A DNA stretch of 64,000 nucleotides from an uncultured Agrobacterium sp. Its GTDB lineage: Bacteria > Pseudomonadota > Alphaproteobacteria > Rhizobiales > Rhizobiaceae. Shown in pieces: positions 42,047-52,214 of the stretch. Position 1 is the first letter of the stretch. Every line of letters begins with the position of its first letter. Below the pieces are notes generated by a model. That model made no database searches. It was given only the letters and a program-made list of their open reading frames with translations, and was not told the DNA's origin. The stretch is taken from assembly GCA_913777615.1 (NCBI GenBank), contig CAJYTK010000004.1:62001-126000 (forward strand). The letters run 5' to 3'. A program made the position numbers and the translations under genes.

Positions 42047-43273
42047 ATGTTCAGCTTCCCGCAACGCAGCCTGGTAGTCGCTGCCACGCTCTTCGCCCTG
42101 TCCTGCGGCACCGCTCTTGCCGTAACCCCAACTGTCTCTGCCGATGATCCGAAACAGGTTGCCTGCGGTGGCGATCTGGCCACCTTTCTGAAAGGCGTGA
42201 AAGACGAGGCCGTGGCCAAGGGTGTTCCTGCAGAGGCCGTCGACAAGGCACTGGCAGGTGCGCAGATCGACCAGAAGGTCCTGGCGCGCGACCGCGCCCA
42301 GGGCGTTTTCCGCCAGACCTTCCTCGAGTTCTCGCAGCGCACCGTCAGCCAGGGCCGCCTGGACATGGGCCGCAAGAAGATTCAGGAATATTCCTCCATC
42401 TTCAAGCGTGCCGAAGACGAGTTCGGCGTACCAGCCGGTGTCATTGCCGCCTTCTGGGCTATGGAAACCGATTTCGGCGCCGTGCAGGGCGATTTCAACA
42501 CGCGCAACGCTCTTGTGACGCTCTCGCATGATTGCCGCCGTCCGGAGCTCTTCCGACCACAGCTGATCGCGCTCACCGAAATGGTCCAGCATGGCGATCT
42601 AGACCCTGCGACCAACACCGGTGCATGGGCCGGCGAAATCGGCCAGGTGCAGATGCTGCCGAAGGACATTATTGCATTCGGCGTCGATGGTGATGGCGAT
42701 GGCCACGTCAACGTCAAGGGCAGTGCGCCGGACGCCATCCTGACGGCTGCAAAGTTCATTCAGCATCTCGGCTTCAAGAAGGGTGAGCCCTGGATTCAGG
42801 AAGTGTCGGTGCCGGAAAACCTGCCATGGGAAAAATCCGGCCTCGGCGGGACGATGACCGCTGGTGAATGGTTCAACCTCGGGGTCACGCCGCGCGACGG
42901 CGACAAGAAGTTCGCAAATCTCCAGGCAGCGCTCATCATGCCGCAGGGCCGCAAGGGACCGACCTTCCTCACCTACCCGAACTTCAACATCTATCTCGAG
43001 TGGAACCAGTCGTTTATCTACACGACCTCTGCGGCCTATTTCGCCACACGTCTGATGGGCGCTCCGGTCTACAACAAAGGCAACCCGGATCCCGGCCTGA
43101 ACGATGCCGAGATGAAGGAACTGCAGACGAAGCTGGATGCCAAGACACATGATGTCGGCAAGATCGATGGCATTCTTGGCTCCGGGACGCGCATCGCCGT
43201 TCAGCGCGAACAGCAGCGTCTGGGCCTGCCTGCCGATGGCTGGCCGACCCGCGAGCTTCTCGACAAGCTCTAA
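42047..43273 (+). CDS. Membrane-type lytic murein transglycosylase (MltB/GH103) with PG-binding domain
   Basis: 408-residue GH103 enzyme. The signal peptide ends around ALA (residue 25). Catalytic Glu140 lies in AFWAMETDFGA, followed by QGDFNTRNALVTLS and the GEIGQVQMLPKDI motif. The last ~60 residues (TKLDAKTHDVGKIDGILGSG) form a peptidoglycan-binding module. No lipobox is evident, so it is likely periplasmic and soluble. Confidence 0.93.
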   Translation: MFSFPQRSLVVAATLFALSCGTALAVTPTVSADDPKQVACGGDLATFLKGVKDEAVAKGVPAEAVDKALAGAQIDQKVLARDRAQGVFRQTFLEFSQRTVSQGRLDMGRKKIQEYSSIFKRAEDEFGVPAGVIAAFWAMETDFGAVQGDFNTRNALVTLSHDCRRPELFRPQLIALTEMVQHGDLDPATNTGAWAGEIGQVQMLPKDIIAFGVDGDGDGHVNVKGSAPDAILTAAKFIQHLGFKKGEPWIQEVSVPENLPWEKSGLGGTMTAGEWFNLGVTPRDGDKKFANLQAALIMPQGRKGPTFLTYPNFNIYLEWNQSFIYTTSAAYFATRLMGAPVYNKGNPDPGLNDAEMKELQTKLDAKTHDVGKIDGILGSGTRIAVQREQQRLGLPADGWPTRELLDKL

Positions 43274-43299
43274 TGATCTGAGACGATCGGATTCGATGA

Positions 43300-43336
43300 A
43301 AATGGCCGGGGGAAACCTCGGCCATTTACTTTTTTA
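43300..43336 (+). terminator. Terminator after the MltB-type gene
   Basis: AAATGGCCG (43300-43308) pairs with CGGCCATTT (43319-43327), extended inward by G-C and G-T pairs, and ACTTTTTT follows. Confidence 0.85.
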
Positions 43337-43506
43337 CGGTCAGAATAACGAAATCTTCACCGTGTAATATAAGTTGTTTTTCAATGGATTGCTGCCGCAA
43401 TTTCACCCATAAGCGGCCTGTTTGGTGTGCAGTGCATCATAAAAAGCGCTTTTCAAAAGACACAAAACGGTCATAATGCTTACTGTCAACGAACAGGAGG
43501 CAGAGC

Positions 43507-43584
43507 ATGGGACTTACAAATTCTCTTAATGCCTTGGCAGTCGGCGTGGCGTTTGCGTTTGTCGGATTGATGCTTTTCATCTGA
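43507..43584 (+). CDS. 25-residue membrane peptide
   Basis: A tiny frame too short for usual gene finding. A perfect AGGAGG (43495-43500) stands 6 nt before the ATG. The peptide starts MGLTNSLNAL and then continues as one hydrophobic helix of about 16 residues (Ala, Val, Gly, Phe, Leu, Ile) to the stop TGA. It is followed by a strong terminator, and the preceding gene ends with its own terminator, so it forms a complete small unit. No function can be assigned; comparable single-helix peptides act as regulators or subunits of membrane complexes. Confidence 0.7.
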   Translation: MGLTNSLNALAVGVAFAFVGLMLFI

Positions 43585-43637
43585 CGACACGTTGGGGTTT
43601 AGGACGCCCGGCCGCAAGTTGATCCTCATAAGCCATT

Positions 43638-43673
43638 AAAAAAGCGCAGGTTTTGGTACCTGCGCTTTTTTTA
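43638..43673. terminator. Bidirectional terminator between the small peptide gene and metF
   Basis: AAAAAGCGCAGGT (43639-43651) and its complement (43658-43670) form a 13-bp stem around a 6-nt loop; T-rich sequence follows on the plus side and, read on the minus strand, the A-run of the left arm gives T's. Confidence 0.9.
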
Positions 43674-43694
43674 TGCCGAATGACTGCGGTTCCA

Positions 43695-44591
43695 TCAGGC
43701 AGCAGATCTGCGTGCTGGACGGAAGCCGACATTCTCCAGAACCGCATTCACCAGAGGCGCGCGGTTCATGGTGTAGAGATGAAATTCGTTAACGCCGCGG
43801 CGGCGCAGGTCTTGGATCTGCTCGGCGGCGACATCGGCGGCAACGTTGGCGCGGCCTGCCGGATCATCGTCATAACCAGCAAAGCGCTCGTCGAGAAAGG
43901 CTGGAATGCTGGTGCCGCAGCGACCGGCAAAACGCTTCAACTGCGTGAGGTTCTGGATTGGCATGATGCCCGGCACGACCGGTATTTTGATACCGGCTTT
44001 GGTGACGCGCTCCATGTAACGCTCGAAGATATCATTGTCGAAGAAGAATTGTGTCAGCGCCCGCGTTGCGCCGTTATCCGCCTTGAGCTTCAGCATCTCG
44101 ATATCGACGGAGTTGCTTTCGCTCTCCGGATGCTTTTCCGGATAGGAGGACACCGAAATCTCGAAGTCGCCCAGTTCCTTCAGGCCGCGCACCAGGGCAG
44201 CGGCGTTCTCGTAGCCTTCCGGGTGCGGCCTGTAGGCCGTACCGATTCCCGTCGCAGGATCGCCTCGAAGCGCAACGAAATGCTTGACGCCCACATTGCG
44301 CAGCTCTTCCACAACCTCATGTGTCTCGCGCTTGCTGGCATCCACGCAGGTCAGGTGCGATGCCGTCGACAAGCCTGCCACCGAGATCATCCGGCGCACT
44401 GCTTCCAGCGTCGGCGCCTTGGTGGTGCCCCCTGCCCCATAGGTCACGGACACGAAGTCCGGGTTCCAGCGGGACAGTTCTTCCACCGTCTCCCAAAGCT
44501 GCACATCCATATCGGGGCTCTTCGGCGGGAAGAACTCGAAGGAAAGCTTGAAGTCGCTGGAAGGGTTGCGGTCGATTTCAGTCTTGGTCAT
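43695..44591 (-). CDS. metF: 5,10-methylenetetrahydrofolate reductase MetF
   Basis: Flavoprotein reducing methylene-THF to methyl-THF for methionine synthesis. The 298-residue protein has the N-terminal SFEFFPPKSPD with the catalytic Glu, VTYGAGGTT, HLTCVDASK, ALRGDPATGIG and the FFFDNDIFERYMER segment. ATG 44591 has GGAGGG 8 nt upstream. Only one base separates it from the ArsR-methyltransferase stop upstream. Confidence 0.96.
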   Translation of the reverse strand: MTKTEIDRNPSSDFKLSFEFFPPKSPDMDVQLWETVEELSRWNPDFVSVTYGAGGTTKAPTLEAVRRMISVAGLSTASHLTCVDASKRETHEVVEELRNVGVKHFVALRGDPATGIGTAYRPHPEGYENAAALVRGLKELGDFEISVSSYPEKHPESESNSVDIEMLKLKADNGATRALTQFFFDNDIFERYMERVTKAGIKIPVVPGIMPIQNLTQLKRFAGRCGTSIPAFLDERFAGYDDDPAGRANVAADVAAEQIQDLRRRGVNEFHLYTMNRAPLVNAVLENVGFRPARRSAA

Positions 44592-44592
44592 A

Positions 44593-45606
44593 TCATGCCC
44601 TCCCGGCGGAAACGAATTGAGCCTCTGCCGATTGATCCCCGGCAATCAGCAGGCGCGGGTCGCGTGCAACCCAGATGGTGACGTCCAGCGACTGGGCGGA
44701 TGCCTTGCCGGAATGCAAGTCCATCGACTTTTCCGGCGAGAGACCGGCCTTCTTCAGCCACTCTTCCATGGTCTGGTTCGAAAATCCCAGGCGGACATGC
44801 GCGTGCTCTTCCCGCAGATATTCCAGAGAATGCGGCGCCAGATCGATGATCACCAGACGGCCATTGGGGCGCAGCATGCGCGCCGCCTCGGCAATCGCCA
44901 TTTCCGGATGATCGAGGAAGTGCAGAACCTGATGGACGACAACCAGATCGAAATCCTGGCCTTCCAAGGGCAGATTGAGAATATCACCATGGCGCACAGA
45001 CGCGTGGGAGACACCCGCCTTATCCAGATTGGAGCGCGCGACGGCCAGCATGTCACGGCTGGCGTCGATGCCGATGGCACGACGATAGATGCCGCTCAGC
45101 AGCTGCAGAATACGGCCAGTCCCCGTTCCCAGATCGAGCATCGAGTCGACCGGCGTGGTGCCGATCAACTTCAAAAGTGCCGCGTCCACGGCCTCATCGC
45201 TGACATGCAGACGTCGAAGCTCGTCCCACGCAGAGGCATTGCGGCTGAAATATTCCTGCGCGCGAGCGGCGCGCACGCGTTTGACCGCGGCGAGGCGCTC
45301 GTTGTCGCGCGCAAGAACCGCATCGGCGGAGGATGCGAGTGATAACAACTGCTTCACGAGCTCGGCTGACTTGCCATCCTGCTTCAAACGGAAGTAAGCC
45401 CAGGCACCTTCCTGATAGCGGTCAATCAGATCTTCTTCTGCAAGAAGCTTGAGGTGACGCGAAATGCGCGGCTGCGACTGACCAAGGATTTCGGTGAGAT
45501 CTGTCACCGTCAAGTCACCGGCAGAGAGCAGCGCGAGGAGACGAAAGCGCGTAGGCTCTCCCGCCGCCTTCAATAGATCCACCAGATTATCCAGTCCAAG
45601 CGCCAA
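44593..45606 (-). CDS. ArsR-family regulator fused to a SAM-dependent methyltransferase domain
   Basis: 337-residue fusion: an N-terminal ArsR winged helix (EPTRFRLLALLSAGDLTVTDLTE, then SQPRISRHLKLL) and a C-terminal class I methyltransferase fold (LDLGTGTGRILQLL, residues ~157-170; VVHQVLHFLDHP). Being coupled to metF, it probably senses SAM or SAH and controls methionine or SAM-cycle genes, as ArsR-type SahR regulators do. TTG 45606 is chosen because GAGG lies 7 nt upstream; another TTG at 45624 lacks a site. Metal-binding cysteines of classical ArsR sensors are not seen. Confidence 0.85.
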   Translation of the reverse strand: MALGLDNLVDLLKAAGEPTRFRLLALLSAGDLTVTDLTEILGQSQPRISRHLKLLAEEDLIDRYQEGAWAYFRLKQDGKSAELVKQLLSLASSADAVLARDNERLAAVKRVRAARAQEYFSRNASAWDELRRLHVSDEAVDAALLKLIGTTPVDSMLDLGTGTGRILQLLSGIYRRAIGIDASRDMLAVARSNLDKAGVSHASVRHGDILNLPLEGQDFDLVVVHQVLHFLDHPEMAIAEAARMLRPNGRLVIIDLAPHSLEYLREEHAHVRLGFSNQTMEEWLKKAGLSPEKSMDLHSGKASAQSLDVTIWVARDPRLLIAGDQSAEAQFVSAGRA

Positions 45607-45630
45607 AGCCGCAACCTCACCCAATCAACA

Positions 45631-45648
45631 TATAAAGATATCTTTATA
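45631..45648. promoter_or_regulatory. 18-bp perfect palindrome upstream of the ArsR-methyltransferase gene
   Basis: TATAAAGATATCTTTATA is fully self-complementary and lies 25 nt upstream of the chosen start, overlapping a TATAAA hexamer that could be a -10 box. It is the natural candidate operator for autoregulation. Confidence 0.7.
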
Positions 45649-45820
45649 CGATTGAGTCAGAGATGCAAGACAGGACTTTGATCCGGACAAGAAAAGCACC
45701 ACGAAAAGCCGGAGCGAAGCCGACCTGTCAGGAAGACGGTCGGCACGATAATCCAGCCGCGGTCGATCCGACTACACGATCCGTGACTTGCCACCCCCAC
45801 GCGATTTCCAAAAAACTCTA

Positions 45821-45851
45821 TTGACCTCAACTATACTTGAGGTCCTACCAA
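45821..45851 (+). promoter_or_regulatory. MerR/SoxR-type promoter with operator
   Basis: A -35-like TTGACC (45821-45826) and a weak -10-like TACCAA (45846-45851) are separated by 19 bp, the over-long spacer of MerR-family promoters. Centred in it is CCTCAACTATACTTGAGG (45825-45842), whose arms equal those of the E. coli SoxR box CCTCAA-N6-TTGAGG. Confidence 0.7.
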
Positions 45852-45902
45852 CACGGCGTTCCAAAAACAGCCTCAATGCAGGCTTTGACAAGGAGTACGC
45901 TC

Positions 45903-46373
45903 GTGATTTCACTCAAAGGTCTCTACGAAACCCATTTGACCGTATCGAACCTTCATCGATCCATAGATTTCTACCGCGATGTTGTGGGATTGGAGCTGGC
46001 CCACACCATTCCGGAACGGAATGTCGCCTTCTTCTGGATCGCAGGTCGCGAGACCTCCATGCTTGGCCTGTGGTCCATACACAGTTCTCCGTTGCGCAGT
46101 CGGTTGCACATCGCTTTTCAGACCAGCCTTGAGCAACTGCTCGAAGCATCCGAGTACCTGCGTTCAAAAACCATCATCCCCCGCGACGGTGCAGGATCGG
46201 AGATCGAAGAGCCGATCGTCTTTCCATGGATGCCCGCAGCCAGCGTCTACTTCGACGACCCCGATGGTCATTCTCTTGAGTATATCGCGCTCTTGCCGGA
46301 TCAGCCTCGGACAGACATCCCTGGAACGCTGACATTCTCCGAGTGGAAGCAACTGACTGCCGATCATTCCTGA
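45903..46373 (+). CDS. VOC-family protein under SoxR/MerR-type control
   Basis: 156-residue glyoxalase/dioxygenase-superfamily protein (YETHLTVSNLHRSIDFYRDVVG at the start, ASVYFDDPDGHSLEYIALL near the end, with metal-site-like Glu and His). GTG 45903 is chosen because AAGGAG (45890-45895) lies 7 nt upstream; an in-frame ATG at 45837 would cover the promoter-operator. Redox or electrophile response is suggested by the promoter. Confidence 0.85.
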   Translation: MISLKGLYETHLTVSNLHRSIDFYRDVVGLELAHTIPERNVAFFWIAGRETSMLGLWSIHSSPLRSRLHIAFQTSLEQLLEASEYLRSKTIIPRDGAGSEIEEPIVFPWMPAASVYFDDPDGHSLEYIALLPDQPRTDIPGTLTFSEWKQLTADHS

Positions 46374-46390
46374 AGCAGAGACTACTCCAG

Positions 46391-46424
46391 AAAAAAGAGA
46401 GGCGGAATCATCTCCCGCCTCTCT
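46391..46424 (-). terminator. ettA terminator
   Basis: A 10-bp stem (arms 46396-46405 and 46415-46424) with a 9-nt loop; read on the minus strand it is followed by a run of T (A 46391-46395). It lies 47 nt past the ettA stop and may also serve the convergent VOC gene. Confidence 0.85.
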
Positions 46425-46470
46425 CGCCTCATAGATTTTGAACCGCTTTTTCGAACTCGGCTCAGAAAAC

Positions 46471-48120
<1,650 letters not shown>

Positions 48121-48236
48121 TGTAGCGAATGCTCCGCGTCGGATTTGAAAATTCGGATTGGGAAATTTGCCGCTATGTAAGGTAAATGGGGCTGAGGAGC
48201 AACCTCTTGGCCAATAATAAGCAAGTGGAACAGCGC

Positions 48237-49202
48237 ATGGGCGACGATCTGATGTTCGGCAAAATCGAGCGGCTGGAGAGCCCTTCCGGCGCCACACTCG
48301 CCTATCGTCATGAGGCTGCCAGAAGCGAACCGCGCGGCGTCCTGATGATCTTGCACGGGCTTGTGGACCATGCCGGGCGATACAGGCACTTTGCCGATTT
48401 CATGGCCAGCCACGGTTTCCAGGTCTATGCGCATGACCATCGCGGCCACGGCCGCACGCGCTCTGCGGACGCCCCCGTCGGACGCTTCGCTCCCAAGGAT
48501 GGACTTTACAAGGTCGTAGAGGATGTCATCGCCATGCGAGATCTCATAGCGAAACGTCATCCTGGCCTACCGGTTATCCTCTTCGGTCACTCCATGGGCG
48601 GGTTGATTGCGCTCAACACTGCCGTAAGCCACCCGGACCGTTTCGACGCTCTCTCCATCTGGAACTCCAATTTCAACACCGGCGTGATGGGTCGCCTCGC
48701 GCAAGCGGTGCTGCGCATCGAAAAAATGCTGAAGGGCTCGGACGTGCCAAGCGCCGTTCTGCCGCAGGCCACCTTTCGCATCTGGAACGCGCGTATGCCG
48801 GAGAAGCGCACAACTGCCGACTGGCTGAGCCATGACAAAGCAGCTGTCGATGCCTATGTGGGCGACCCGCTCTGTCAGTTCGAAGCCAGTGTTTCGCTGT
48901 GGCAGGATGTCTTCGAGATGTCTTATCGCGGCCCGAAGCTGATGGAGCGCCTACCCAAACAACTTCCCGTCCTCCTCGTTAGTGGTGACGAGGATGCCGC
49001 CACCAATAACGGGCGGGAAATCCACTGGCTGGCGGAGAGGTTTCGCAACGCCGGTTTCTCGGATGTTGAGAACACGATCTATAAGGGCATGCGCCACGAA
49101 ACACTGAACGAGATCGGCTGGGAAAAGCCTGCAGCGGATTTCGCGGCCTGGGCTGCGAGAACGGCGGACGGAAAGAAAAGTGACGTTGCCCAAACGGAAT
49201 AA
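48237..49202 (+). CDS. Alpha/beta hydrolase, monoacylglycerol lipase / lysophospholipase-like
   Basis: Serine hydrolase of about 321 residues with the nucleophile elbow GHSMGG (Ser119), acid Asp in SGDEDAATNNG and His in KGMRHETLNE. HGLVDHAGRYRHFADFM and HDHRGHGRT match the PldB/monoglyceride lipase group. The start is uncertain: ATG 48237 has GGAA at a good distance, while ATG 48186 and 48252 are also in frame. It lies divergent from ettA. Confidence 0.87.
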   Translation: MGDDLMFGKIERLESPSGATLAYRHEAARSEPRGVLMILHGLVDHAGRYRHFADFMASHGFQVYAHDHRGHGRTRSADAPVGRFAPKDGLYKVVEDVIAMRDLIAKRHPGLPVILFGHSMGGLIALNTAVSHPDRFDALSIWNSNFNTGVMGRLAQAVLRIEKMLKGSDVPSAVLPQATFRIWNARMPEKRTTADWLSHDKAAVDAYVGDPLCQFEASVSLWQDVFEMSYRGPKLMERLPKQLPVLLVSGDEDAATNNGREIHWLAERFRNAGFSDVENTIYKGMRHETLNEIGWEKPAADFAAWAARTADGKKSDVAQTE

Positions 49203-49274
49203 ACCCATGAGATAAATTCACATGCGCGCTTTCACCCACCCGTTTATAAGGCTGGGGAAAGCGCAAGGTAACTC

Positions 49275-50480
49275 ATGGTCGAACCATCATCGTCGAAAGA
49301 GCCGCCCCTCAAGGGCATCCGTGTCATCGAACTCGCCCGGGTTCTGGCAGGCCCATGGGCGGGCCAGATGCTGGCCGATATGGGCGCCGATGTCATCAAG
49401 GTTGAAAGCCCGGATGGTGGCGACGATACGCGCGCCTGGGGACCGCCCTTTGTCGAGAGCAAGGATGGCGACAATCTTTCGGCCGCCTATTACCATTCGA
49501 CAAATCGTGGCAAGCGCTCCATCACTGTCGACCTGAAGACTGAGGAAGGCCGCCAGACCGTGCGGCGTCTGGTTAAGACCGCCGATGTGGTGATCGAGAA
49601 TTTCAAGCGCGGCGGGCTGGAGAAATACGGCCTCGATTACCAGAGCCTGCGCGCCCTGAATCCGAAGCTCATCTACTGCTCCATCACCGGTTTCGGCCAG
49701 ACTGGCCCCTATGCGGATTTTGCCGGTTACGATTACATCGTTCAAGGCATGTCCGGCTTCATGTCGATTACCGGTGAGCCGGACGGCCAGCCGATGAAGG
49801 CAGGCGTTGCCGTTGCCGATATCTTTACCGGCATCTATTCCGTGACAGCGATCCAAGCGGCGCTCATCCACACGCTCCGCACTGGAGAGGGTCAGCACAT
49901 CGATATGGCACTTCTGGATGTGCAGTCCGCCGTGCTGGCCAACCAGAACATGAACTACCTGATCTCCGGCAGGCCACCCGTCAGGCTCGGCAATGCCCAT
50001 CCGAACATCTCACCCTATGAGGTGGTGCCGACAGCCGATGGTTTCCTGATCCTCGCCGTTGGCAATGACGGTCAGTTCAAGCGACTCTGCAAGATCCTCG
50101 GTGTCGATGCGATCGCTGAAGACGAGCGTTATGCGACCAACAAGGCACGCGTTGCGCACAAGCTGGAGGTCCGCCAGATCGTTTCCACAGAGACGCTCAA
50201 ATGGATGAAGCGCGATTTGCTGACGGCTTGCGAAAGCAACGCAGTTCCAGCAGGTCCGATCAACTCCATCGAAGAAATGTTTGCCGATCCACAAGTTCAG
50301 GCACGCGGTCTTCGTATAGACCTGGAAGCCGCGGATGGAACGGTCATCCCTGGCGTTCGCACGCCCATCGTGCTCTCTGAAACGCCACTACGCTACAACC
50401 GTCCAAGCCCGCGCCTTGGAGAACATCAGGCCGAAGTTCTGGCCGAACTGGACGATATCGAAAGGAACATCGCGCAATGA
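49275..50480 (+). CDS. Type III (CaiB/BaiF family) CoA-transferase
   Basis: 401-residue CoA-transferase of the formyl-CoA transferase type, which shuttles CoA between carboxylic acids through an aspartyl intermediate. The N-terminal GIRVIELARVLAGPWAGQ and ADMGADVIKVE motifs are diagnostic, and the presumed catalytic Asp182 lies in VADIFTG. AAGGTAACTC precedes the ATG. The stop overlaps the next gene's start by four bases. Substrates unknown. Confidence 0.9.
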   Translation: MVEPSSSKEPPLKGIRVIELARVLAGPWAGQMLADMGADVIKVESPDGGDDTRAWGPPFVESKDGDNLSAAYYHSTNRGKRSITVDLKTEEGRQTVRRLVKTADVVIENFKRGGLEKYGLDYQSLRALNPKLIYCSITGFGQTGPYADFAGYDYIVQGMSGFMSITGEPDGQPMKAGVAVADIFTGIYSVTAIQAALIHTLRTGEGQHIDMALLDVQSAVLANQNMNYLISGRPPVRLGNAHPNISPYEVVPTADGFLILAVGNDGQFKRLCKILGVDAIAEDERYATNKARVAHKLEVRQIVSTETLKWMKRDLLTACESNAVPAGPINSIEEMFADPQVQARGLRIDLEAADGTVIPGVRTPIVLSETPLRYNRPSPRLGEHQAEVLAELDDIERNIAQ

Positions 50481-52141
50481 CGACTTTGGGAAAGAGAACC
50501 GGCGGCCAACTGATCGTTGAAGCGCTGAAGGCCAATGGCGTGTCGCGCGTCTCCTGCGTGCCCGGGGAAAGCTATCTGGCGGTTCTCGATGCGCTTTATG
50601 AAAGCGGCATCGAAACCGTCGTCTGCCGCCAGGAAGGTGGTGCCGCGATGATGGCTGACACCTGGGGCCGACTGACGGGAGAGCCAGGCATCTGTATGGT
50701 CACACGCGGCCCGGGCGCAACCAATGCCTCCGCCGGTCTACATGTCGCAAGACAGGATTCAATTCCGATGATCCTGTTCATCGGCCAGGTGCAGCGTGAT
50801 GCCCGCGAGCGCGAAGCCTTCCAGGAAGTCGAGTATCGCCGCGCCTTCACCGAATTTGCCAAATGGGTTGGCGAGATCGACGATGCCCGCCGTATTCCCG
50901 AATTCGTGACCCGTGCCTTCGCCGTCGCCACATCCGGCCGCCCCGGCCCCGTGGTGCTGACACTGCCGGAAGATATGCTGGTGGAAGAGGTCGAAGCCCC
51001 CGAAGCCAAAGCCTACACGCCAGTGGAGAACCATCCCGGCCCCAGGCAGATGGCGAAGTTCACAGACCTGCTCGCAAACGCCAAGCGTCCGATGTTCATC
51101 CTCGGCGGCACGCGCTGGTCGGAAGAGGCCGTTGCGTCCTTCAAGAATTTTGCTGAAAGCCTGAAGGTGCCAGTCGGCTGCTCCTTCCGCCGCCAGATGC
51201 TCTTCGATCACACGAGTTCCTCTTATGCAGGCGATGTCGGCATCGGCATCAATCCGGCGCTATCGAAGGAGATCAAGGAGTCCGATCTCATCGTGCTTGT
51301 CGGCGCCCGCATGTCGGAAATGCCGTCCTCCGGCTACACCATGCTGGACATCCCCTACCCGTCGCAGACGCTGGTGCACGTTTTCCCAGAGGCCGAGGAG
51401 CTTGGCCGCATCTATCGCCCGGATCTCGCCATCTGCGCCGCGCCAGAGAACTTCGTCGAAGCTCTGGCAGAGCTCAAAATGGATGCAAACCCAGCCTGGG
51501 CAGAACGCACCTCTGCCATGCACGAGGCCTATCTGAAATGGTCCACACCACCCCAGACCGGTCCCGGCAACGTGCAGATGGGGCCGATCATGGACTGGAT
51601 CGAGGCCAATGTGTCGGAAGACGCAATCTTCACCAATGGCGCCGGCAACTACGCCACATGGGTCCACCGCTTCCACCGTTTCCGCCGCTTCAACACACAA
51701 GCCGCGCCCACGTCCGGCTCCATGGGTTATGGCCTGCCGGCAGCCGTTGCGGCCAAGCATCTCTTCCCCGAGCGTGAAGTCATCTGCTTTGCCGGTGATG
51801 GCTGCTTTATGATGCACGGCCAGGAATTCATTACAGCCGTACGCTACGGCCTGCCGATCATCACGGTCCTCGTCAACAACGGCACCTATGGCACGATCCG
51901 CATGCACCAGGAACGGGAATATCCCGGCCGCGTCAGCGCCACCGATCTCGTCAATCCGGACTTCGTCGCCTATGCCCAAGCCTTCGGCGGCCATGGGGAG
52001 TTGGTGGAAAAGACCGAAGACTTTGGTCCTGCCTTCGAGCGCGCACGCGCCAGCGGCAAAGCGGCCATAATCGAGATCAAGCTTGACGCAGAAGCGATCA
52101 CCCCTGCCCGCACGCTGACGCAGATCAGGAACAAGAGCTGA
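50477..52141 (+). CDS. Thiamine-diphosphate enzyme, acetolactate-synthase-like
   Basis: 554-residue ThDP-dependent enzyme: Glu53 (CRQEGGAAMMAD) activates the cofactor, and the ThDP site GDGCFMMHG to NN spans about residues 440-468. The arrangement is PYR, central and PP domains as in IlvB-type decarboxylase/carboligases. No small regulatory subunit lies nearby, so it is unlikely to be the biosynthetic acetolactate synthase. Translational coupling to the CoA-transferase hints at a decarboxylation or carboligation step on an acyl-CoA or keto acid. Confidence 0.88.
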   Translation: MTTLGKRTGGQLIVEALKANGVSRVSCVPGESYLAVLDALYESGIETVVCRQEGGAAMMADTWGRLTGEPGICMVTRGPGATNASAGLHVARQDSIPMILFIGQVQRDAREREAFQEVEYRRAFTEFAKWVGEIDDARRIPEFVTRAFAVATSGRPGPVVLTLPEDMLVEEVEAPEAKAYTPVENHPGPRQMAKFTDLLANAKRPMFILGGTRWSEEAVASFKNFAESLKVPVGCSFRRQMLFDHTSSSYAGDVGIGINPALSKEIKESDLIVLVGARMSEMPSSGYTMLDIPYPSQTLVHVFPEAEELGRIYRPDLAICAAPENFVEALAELKMDANPAWAERTSAMHEAYLKWSTPPQTGPGNVQMGPIMDWIEANVSEDAIFTNGAGNYATWVHRFHRFRRFNTQAAPTSGSMGYGLPAAVAAKHLFPEREVICFAGDGCFMMHGQEFITAVRYGLPIITVLVNNGTYGTIRMHQEREYPGRVSATDLVNPDFVAYAQAFGGHGELVEKTEDFGPAFERARASGKAAIIEIKLDAEAITPARTLTQIRNKS

Positions 52142-52214
52142 GGTAGTAGATCTTCCTGTCTTCCCTCATCCCTGTCTCCGTGGCAGAGATCAGGCTGAAG
52201 CGCTTGCGCGCAAC

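Noticed and set aside
49275-52141. Oxalate degradation pair frc-oxc
   Set aside because: The ThDP enzyme resembles acetolactate synthases over its length rather than oxalyl-CoA decarboxylase, so the assignment is not supported.
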